Source: Bigelowiella natans CCMP2755
Taxonomy: Eukaryota > Cercozoa > Chlorarachniophyceae
NCBI GenBank assembly: GCA_000320545.1
Contig: ADNK01001091.1
Location: 1-55,000 of the forward strand
DNA: 55,000 bases
Reading direction: 5' to 3'
The first letter of the stretch is position 1. Each line of letters opens with the position of its first letter. The position numbers and the translations under genes are program-made. Below the pieces are notes generated by a model, which made no database searches, was not told the DNA's origin, and saw only the letters and a program-made list of their open reading frames with translations. Of this stretch, positions 48,342 to 55,000 are shown piece by piece.

Positions 48342-49086
48342 TAAGACACAATAAGGATGTAGAGAAATGATTCAGGTAAGAGGCAACACACGCAAGCAAT
48401 GATGTACAATACAACCAAGCCAACAAAGTTGTCGATGCTTTTAAAAAAGAAATTGCGTAAACTTTCATCCTCAGCAACAGTGAACAAAGGATTCAAGCCG
48501 CAGGGCGCCCCAAGCCATGCATGCATGCTAGCATGGTTAGATTAGCTAGTAACACAAGCACGCTCAAAGCGCGCTAGCACATGTTGCTTTTTTATTTTTG
48601 TGCCTTCTAGCCGGTGCTCAGCCACGTAGGACGAAATTATGTAAGTAGATAGCTTATCCAGATAGCCCTCCTGCATTTACGGCGTCATACCATGTTGACA
48701 TGCAGCTCTAGAGTTGTCACTATGTGAGGGGCAATGACAAGGATCCGAGCATTACTAGATTGGTGAATTCTGATGGACTCCACACAAGCCAAACGCACTA
48801 TGACAACTATGCGACGATATATATACTAGTATGCATGACAACTGTCATGCTTGATGCAGTGATTGCGTTTTTGTCGGTAGCACACATGTAGCTAATAGGC
48901 ATGCGCAGTGAGATATCACTGTGAGATGTCATTGAGAGTAGTACATTGAGACTCGTAGCTCATCACACAAGCGACACCGTTACGCACAGGATATTCAATA
49001 ATGAGGCACCGCTAGATTGAGCAAGGGGTTATGGAAATATGCAGCCGCGAATCGGCAATCTGCTGCAGCAGCTTCTGTCTTTTTTA
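48342..49086. other. Convergent spacer with CTAG/GCATGC-rich island
   Basis: This is the 3'-3' spacer between the RBR ligase and the Tudor/AP2 gene. GCATGCATGCTAGCATGG at 48517-48535 and later GCTAGTAAC, GCGCGCTAGC, ACTAGTATGCATG and GCATGCGC words mark an island through about 48970. No gene is recognised. Confidence 0.6.
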
Positions 49087-50253
49087 CTAAGAACCCGGAG
49101 TCCTCGTTATAGCTGGTATCACGCCCTTTGCCCTGAGTGCATTGAAGGCATTTTCGATGCGCAATCGATCCCCCAGGGAAACACCTACCTCCTTGAAGTT
49201 GTTGTGTGAGCATGAAGTGATGATATCCGCATATAGCCTCTCTTTCTCCAGAATCGGCCAAATACGCTGCCATGCCGCGTTTCCCAACTCCCCAGCCAGC
49301 GACTTCATCAGACCCTGTGCGTGTTTGCGGATGTTACTATGCGTGCGCGTGTGGACACATAAGTGTACACGGGAAAACCTTTAAGATCTAAATCGTTGAT
49401 ATCCCGTAGATCATGAAAGCATGAAAAGTAGTAGGGTAATTGTTGCGACACCGACTAAATTTCGAAATATATATAATTTATTCATACGCTAGTAATTGGG
49501 GAAGAGTGCAAACAAAGCAATTATGTCATGTCTACCCTACTTTTAGTAGCCGCGAGTGCAGCGGTGATAGGGTCGCATTATCCCCCCCTCTTCCTTTCCT
49601 CCTCCTCCTCTCACCAACCCACCTCTGTGAGTTCTTTCGAATATGCAGTTGTTGTCGTGTTGCTGTCTCCTGAGCTCCTCTCCGCTTTGACAGTTGATGA
49701 TGACGAGGAGTACCGGCAATCTCGCTGCAACGAAGGCATGACCATCGTCTCCAGACTCCCCTGCGTGCTGTCCTGCATCTCCTCCTCTTCCACCTCTCCC
49801 CCCTCCTTCCTGCCCGTTGTTTTGTTCTTTCCCCTCTTCCTCCTCCTCAGATTCTTCTTGCTGTGACTCTTCTTCCTCTTCTGCTTTCTCCTAGTTATTA
49901 TCTCCTCCTCCTCCTCGTCCTCAGTCTCATCGGCTGGAATCTCGTTTAGGGGCTTTCCAAGAAGCTTAGCCATGCGATTGTAAGCTCTGAAAGGAAGGAG
50001 GAGAGGGGGGGGGGGGGGGGCAATCAGCGACAGGGGAGCATTTACAAGAATTTAAGATTTCACGGCCCATAATCCGACATCGTGAAGCGTGCTTTTAGGG
50101 AGGGCATCGCCCACAATGTTCATGTTGCTGATTGCCGCTCACATATTTGAAACGCCGTAGAAAAGCCTTTATGAAGGAAAGCGCAGTGTTCTCCCGTTTC
50201 GCAGCGCGCTGCATGGATGATCGTCGTTGGATTATTGGCGTGTAAGCAGACAG

Positions 50254-50286
<33 letters not shown>

Positions 50287-50593
50287 TACGATGGCATCAA
50301 AAGCACGAGCGATGCCATTATTTTAAGAGTGGCATGGCGCTCAATGGGAAAGGCAGGCAGCAGCATCCTATCATCATCATCATCATCATCATTTAAGACG
50401 AGCAAACAATCCTTCCTTTCTCCTTCTCCTACCCCCCCCAGCCCCCCCGGCACATACTTTACGGCTTCTTTCTTCGTGCAGTAGGTTCCAATTGCGACTT
50501 GCATATTACGAGCATTGATCAGTGCCTGGTATCGCCCGTTGCTCCGAAGTTTAATGCCAATGAGGCGGGAGGTGGTGGACGCAGAGGAGGAAG

Positions 50594-50627
<34 letters not shown>

Positions 50628-50997
50628 CGACGACGATCTAGTAATATTCCTCCTACTCACCCGCCTTTTGCCCTGTGCTACTCGGTGATTTTCCTTTTTC
50701 CCCGCAGTGGCAGGGGGCGGAGGCTGGCGACGAAGTCTTTTCTTGCTGCTGCTGCTACTGCTGGATTGGTTGTCACTTGCAGTATCATTGCAACGTCCTC
50801 TTTTCTTCCCAGTCCCCTGTCGCTGCCGTCGTCGTCGTTGTTGTTGTTGTTTACGATTATTGTGGGATTCAGGTGGCAGGGTCAAAGGCCTTGACTTGCC
50901 ACTGAGCAGAGCGAACACCAGTATAGCGGAATCAACCTGCGGTGGCTTGCCGAAGTTCTCATACGAAAGCTGGTAATATAGCAGGAGAAAGAGAAAG

Positions 50998-51039
<42 letters not shown>

Positions 51040-51091
51040 TGTTTTCTTTTGCTCCTCTATGTCCTCTTCTTCTTCCGTCTCACCACCATGA

Positions 51092-51128
<37 letters not shown>

Positions 51129-51160
51129 CCATTGTCACCATGTCGTTGTACATCGTGATG

Positions 51161-51198
<38 letters not shown>

Positions 51199-52649
51199 CT
51201 CAGAGATAGCTGGACAGTCGTTCATTGTACGAAGGTACAGACCGCCGCACGATCAGAATCAGGTAAAGTCGGGTTATTTCGTCATCGGGAAGAAACGAAA
51301 ACGAGCGTAAATGCAAAGGTCACCAGCAATTATCTGTCATGCACTAATATTCATCCACTAACTTGCTGAACATCTAACATATCGCTTCCTTCCAATGCAA
51401 TATTCCCTGCCAGGAAATGCCCGTCCCCTCCCTACCACAATACCCTTTCGAATTCTTTGTTGGCTTCGTCGTGGGTGAAGTAGGTCACTCTCAGGCCTTT
51501 GCTATCGAAGTTGTTCGCTATCCCTGTATACCTGATGTAGCAGTGGTAGATGAGAGTAGTAGCAGAAGGAGGAGGGGGGGGGGAGGAGCAATGCTGCAGC
51601 AATAAACGAATAAATATACATCATAGTAGCAATGGATAAATGGTGTTAGATAGCATGGTGAAACAATCGATAAAAAATCTTGTTAGTCCTCCCCTATTCC
51701 TGCACACCATGTTTTGTCTCCAGACCAGTACACAGCTATTCTGGTGCCCGGAAGAAGGTTACTTTTCACGCAACACTACGTTAAGGTGAGAGAAGGGGAG
51801 GAGGAGGGGGGGGGGGGGGGGGGTTGTTTAAGGAAGCATTTCTATTAAGTTTCGGAAGAAGACAAATTTTACATCAATCCACTTCGGCTCCTTCTTCTGG
51901 ATATTGTCGAAGCGTTTCAAAATCCGGTCATTTAAGTTCACCTGATTCAGGTGTATTATTATTATCCATATTATTACTATTTTATTATTATTATTATCAT
52001 TATGAATTCAGTCGGCATGATCTTTCAACCGTGTGGTATCAATGTCATCAACTCAATGAAGAAGCCAGGGACTATTATCCACACACACCTTCTGAAATCG
52101 CTTATCCGGCCATGAGAGCCACCTGTGTTCGCCATTCTCATAGACAAAGACAGCAGAGCGTGACGCTGCTGTATGTAGCAACACCCGTTCGTTACTGCCC
52201 GGCGTGGAACTAGATTGTCATAAGGAATTCTACTATTTCACTCACCCCTCTTCCCTTTAACACGTTTCTCTGCAATGAGAAGCACGTACTTCGACCTAGA
52301 TTTTCCCTCCTCGCGGACCTGCACAGCAAGTTACATACTTCCTCATCATCTATCAAGCACATGGTGAAGAGACCATTCCCATCAATATGCAAGGGCTGGT
52401 GTAACCCATATCTTCCCACTGAATCCAAACGCGCGCACAAACCCCTCGCTACAGCAACTACACATCAATCGTAGCACATAGCTGATGAATCACATCGTGC
52501 GTCATCATTTCACAAATAAATACACGAATTCGTACGTACTACGCCTGTATACTAGTAGCGCTGTGCAGATATCATTTGTGAGCACTGGGCTCCTCTGCAA
52601 GACAAACTACGAGTACAATTACCTTGTAGAGCTGGTGTGACGCTGTCAT
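49087..52649 (-). CDS. Tudor-like + AP2/ERF-like + SAM-like nuclear protein
   Basis: Eight phase-consistent exons (52649-52623, 52318-52246, 52168-52089, 51775-51708, 51531-51444, 50969-50458, 49986-49623, 49314-49087) give 479 residues. Residues about 80-115 read GTRIAVYWSGDKTWYTGI, then GLRVTYFTHDEANKEFE, a Tudor-like barrel of the kind that reads histone or protein methylation. A basic, Ser-rich linker follows (RRQRQGTGKKRGR, long poly-Ser). Next is an AP2/ERF-like DNA-binding fold: RLIGIKLRSNGRYQALINA and GTYCTKKEAVKAYNRMAKLL, split by an intron inside the helix. After an acidic then basic stretch (EDEEEEE, KRKKSHSKK), the last exon has a SAM-like helical bundle (AAWQRIWPILEKERL, LGDRLRIENAFNALR). 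A chromatin-linked transcription regulator is inferred; targets are unknown. Confidence 0.75.
50983..51202. repeat. (GA)n and (ATC)n tracts in the Tudor/AP2 gene intron
   Basis: (AG)n at about 51001-51035, (ATC)n at about 51096-51128 and again at 51160-51196 lie in the intron between exons 51531-51444 and 50969-50458. Open frames in this stretch are artefacts. Confidence 0.9.
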
Positions 52650-53085
52650 GGCGGAGAGATGATGCTTGTGATAAAAAGTGTACGCGTACTCTCAAATTAG
52701 AAGTCAATAATACGATGTCGTAATAACAAAAAACAGGCCATTTTTTCGAATTGTGCACGACGGGGTTTTGAGACTCGTGTGGATAATGGCTCATCAAGAT
52801 ATTATTTTTTGTGGTTGGCGAAGAACAACACAGACAACATGTTTTTGGATGGTCGATCTAGGACAAAAATTGGAGCAGATGTGTGCCGTAGATCTATGTT
52901 CAGGATATAGAAAAGTGGAAGGCTGCAGCTTTCGTAATCATTTATTCGTTCGCGGCTAGATCTGAGGGTGAGGGGAATATACCTACGATTTTAGTACTAA
53001 AAATGATAATAATAAATATCATAATATTCTTCCTTGCCAGATATTTTCGGAAATAAACGAACCCCCCCCCTCAGCTCCGAGGAAC
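52650..53085. other. Divergent spacer between Tudor/AP2 gene and HMG-CoA lyase
   Basis: AT-rich. It presumably holds both promoters. A small plus open frame (52753-52959) has no family resemblance and could be leader sequence. Confidence 0.4.
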
Positions 53086-54315
53086 ATGATGCACAAGCGG
53101 TTGGCTGCTGCGACTACACGAATTCTCTATCATCCGCCTCGACGGTTCCTTACGTTACCAAGTTGTACGAATGCTCCCGCTACTGAGCAGGAGACGGAGA
53201 CAGCCGCCACCCCTTCATGGATTGTTCCGATTCCGAGGAAGGTGAAGATTGTGGAGGTCGGGCCCCGCGATGGCTTGCAGAACGAGAAGCAGAAAGTGCC
53301 TGCCCATGCCAAGATTCAGTTTATCGATAAGCTATCTCACACGGGTCTCCAGGTCGTTGAGGCAACGAGCTTCGTAAGTCCACGCTGGGTACCGCAGATG
53401 GCTGATGCCTCTGAGGTTCTCAACGGCATTGAACGTGTCAAGGGCGTGTCGTATCCCGTCCTTTGCCCAAACATGAGAGGGTTAGAAAATGCTTTGAAGC
53501 ATGACGTTGAAGAGGTCGCCGTCTTCTCTGCAGCATCGGAATCCTTCACGAAACGGAATATCAATGCCACGATCAAGGAGAGTCTTGATATGTTTGAGCC
53601 GGTTATCAAATGTGCAACCAAAGAGGGTCTACGTGTTCGCGGGTATGTATCGTGTGTTCTTGGCTGTCCATATGAGGGTACCATAAAACCAGCTGCGGTT
53701 ACGGAGGTGAGTGAGGCTCTGTATGAGATGGGATGCTACGAAATCTCCCTCGGCGACACAATCGGTGTTGGTAATCCAGGATCTGCAGTAGCCATGATAA
53801 GAGCGGTCAAGGAGAAGATACCCGTCGATGCTCTAGCGGCACATTTCCATGACACATATGGTCAAGCACTCGTGAACCTTTTAGCGGCCCTGCAGGAGGG
53901 AATCAGTATCATCGACAGTGCTGTAGGGGGGCTGGGCGGATGCCCTTACGCCAAAGGTGCCACTGGGAATGTCGCCACCGAAGATGTGTGCTACATGTTG
54001 GCGGGTTTGGGCGTCGAGACGAGCGTCGACATGCAGCGTCTGATGGATGCTAGCGCTTTCATTTCGAAGTGTCTGGGAAAACCCAGCCATTCACGTGTTG
54101 CAAACAGCATCTGGAGACGCAGTGCCGCAGTACGGGTGTCGTTTCACTATAAAGAGGTCCTGGCAACGGCTTTGGCTGACGGGGCTGTCACAGGTGCAGA
54201 GCGAGCGCTGATCGATCAGTACCGACTGCGCCACAATATCACAAATGAAGAGCATACAATGGCCCTCCGCGCACTGGGATGGACGGTTGGACAGTACAAA
54301 CGCGGTCACAAGTGA
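53086..54315 (+). CDS. HMGCL: Hydroxymethylglutaryl-CoA lyase, mitochondrial, intronless
   Basis: A single exon of 409 residues. The enzyme splits HMG-CoA into acetyl-CoA and acetoacetate, the last step of leucine breakdown. The N-terminus (MMHKRLAAATTRILYHPPRR) is a basic, hydroxylated mitochondrial leader of about 45 residues. The TIM barrel opens with KIVEVGPRDGLQNEKQ, holding the catalytic Arg and Asp. Other family motifs: EATSFVSPRWVPQMAD, GYVSCVLGCPYEG, SLGDTIGVGNPG, the metal-binding AAHFHDTYGQALVN, and the active-site Cys loop VGGLGGCPYAKGATGNVATE. Length beyond the leader matches the family (about 300), plus a C-terminal extension of about 60 residues. Unlike most genes here it lacks introns. 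Confidence 0.97.
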   Translation: MMHKRLAAATTRILYHPPRRFLTLPSCTNAPATEQETETAATPSWIVPIPRKVKIVEVGPRDGLQNEKQKVPAHAKIQFIDKLSHTGLQVVEATSFVSPRWVPQMADASEVLNGIERVKGVSYPVLCPNMRGLENALKHDVEEVAVFSAASESFTKRNINATIKESLDMFEPVIKCATKEGLRVRGYVSCVLGCPYEGTIKPAAVTEVSEALYEMGCYEISLGDTIGVGNPGSAVAMIRAVKEKIPVDALAAHFHDTYGQALVNLLAALQEGISIIDSAVGGLGGCPYAKGATGNVATEDVCYMLAGLGVETSVDMQRLMDASAFISKCLGKPSHSRVANSIWRRSAAVRVSFHYKEVLATALADGAVTGAERALIDQYRLRHNITNEEHTMALRALGWTVGQYKRGHK

Positions 54316-55000
54316 CGACTATCGCAAATCTAGAAATTTAGATGCAACGGAGCATCGTCGAGTAACTAAATGATATTAATTAAGCGAATAGGTGAACGCA
54401 TAAGAATGAAAATAATGTGAATGGAGAACGTCGCGCTAAGAATCGAAATCAACCAGAAATGTGCACTGCCGCAGACAAACATACACGCACGTGTGCAGCA
54501 CGCCGGGCGCGCGCTCACTAGCTCAGGGAGTTGCTTGATGATTGAAAATCGAGTCATTTGCACATGCAAGGGGAAAATAATCATGTGAAAGTGATTCGAT
54601 GGCCGTTGTCATCATCATTCTGCACAAATGTTTATGTAACAGTGCTGCAGCACACAACTTGTTCATTGGTGAAGCGTGTTCCCTCTGCTCCCCATTTCTT
54701 CCACGCTCTAGCTAGCGCTCATCAAGTACGTGCACAGAAGTGTGCGAACAATCATGAAGAACCAACAATAACTAGATAAATGGTGTGCCCACTCAGATTG
54801 GTTGATTGATGGATGAAGGAACAAATAAACTAATGAACGAATGAATGAAACATTGAAATGTTGGTCATAATTTGACGCTCAACACGATGCACAGATGACA
54901 CGCACGTTGCACTGCTGACGTGAAGGCATGCCTCAAGCTGGAGAAACAAATTGAGATGCGAGGTCTTAAAGAACTGGCCGAAAGCAGGAGAATGAACCAT
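54316..55000. other. 3' flank of HMG-CoA lyase
   Basis: No gene is recognised. From about 54480 to 54730 there are CACGCACGTGTGCAGCACG, GCGCGCGCTCACTAGCTC and TCTAGCTAGCGC words, like the islands downstream of other genes. A short GAATGAATGAA run lies near 54835. Confidence 0.5.

Noticed and set aside
50286-50918. Stand-alone 210-residue poly-Ser protein
   Set aside because: It is one exon of the larger Tudor/AP2 gene; the frame past 50458 is intron.

Overview
This is nuclear DNA of a photosynthetic protist. Most genes are broken into many short exons with GT-AG introns. The spacers and introns are full of di- and trinucleotide microsatellites. One gene is a violaxanthin de-epoxidase (VDE) with a signal-peptide-like N-terminus, a long transit-like stretch and a twin-arginine lumen signal; a glutathione transferase has a similar hydrophobic leader. 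Such leaders suggest a plastid inside an extra membrane (secondary plastid alga). No stramenopile-type Phe motif is obvious, so a chlorarachniophyte-like host is a guess, not a call. I see no virus, insertion sequence, rRNA, tRNA or CRISPR.

Exon models were joined by hand from splice sites, reading phase and family resemblance. Most joins keep phase exactly, but no transcript was available. Left to right: VPS8 (minus, 3' end off the window, 9143 to 1); secreted ShK-like protein (plus, 9768-10913); GST (minus, 15522-11491); small unidentified tail (minus, 16028-15707); GT11-like fucosyltransferase, one exon (plus, 17147-18388); PH-like protein (minus, about 21529-19786); nucleotide-sugar transporter (plus, 22313-26357); C45-type acylase, one exon (minus, 28838-27219); F-box protein (plus, from 29754); C2-like protein (minus, 33483-32278, weak); VDE (plus, 34154-39971); longin R-SNARE (minus, 41891-40639); globin (minus, 44424-43386); RNF216-like RBR ubiquitin ligase (plus, 44875-48341); Tudor/AP2/SAM-like protein (minus, 52649-49087); HMG-CoA lyase, one exon (plus, 53086-54315).

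There is no operon logic, but the layout is striking. Gene orientation alternates almost perfectly. Nearly every convergent 3'-3' spacer carries an island rich in CTAG, GCTAGC and GCATGC words, while the divergent 5'-5' spacers look plain and AT-rich. Functionally the genes are housekeeping: endosomal tethering and fusion (VPS8, R-SNARE), Golgi glycosylation (sugar transporter, fucosyltransferase), plastid photoprotection and redox (VDE, GST), ubiquitin (RBR, F-box), chromatin (Tudor/AP2) and leucine or ketone metabolism (HMG-CoA lyase).

The most unusual items are the convergent-spacer islands, a compact cluster of perfect hairpins at 42391-42601, microsatellites that run directly into splice sites, a tandemly duplicated exon in VDE, and the Tudor + AP2 + SAM-like fusion.
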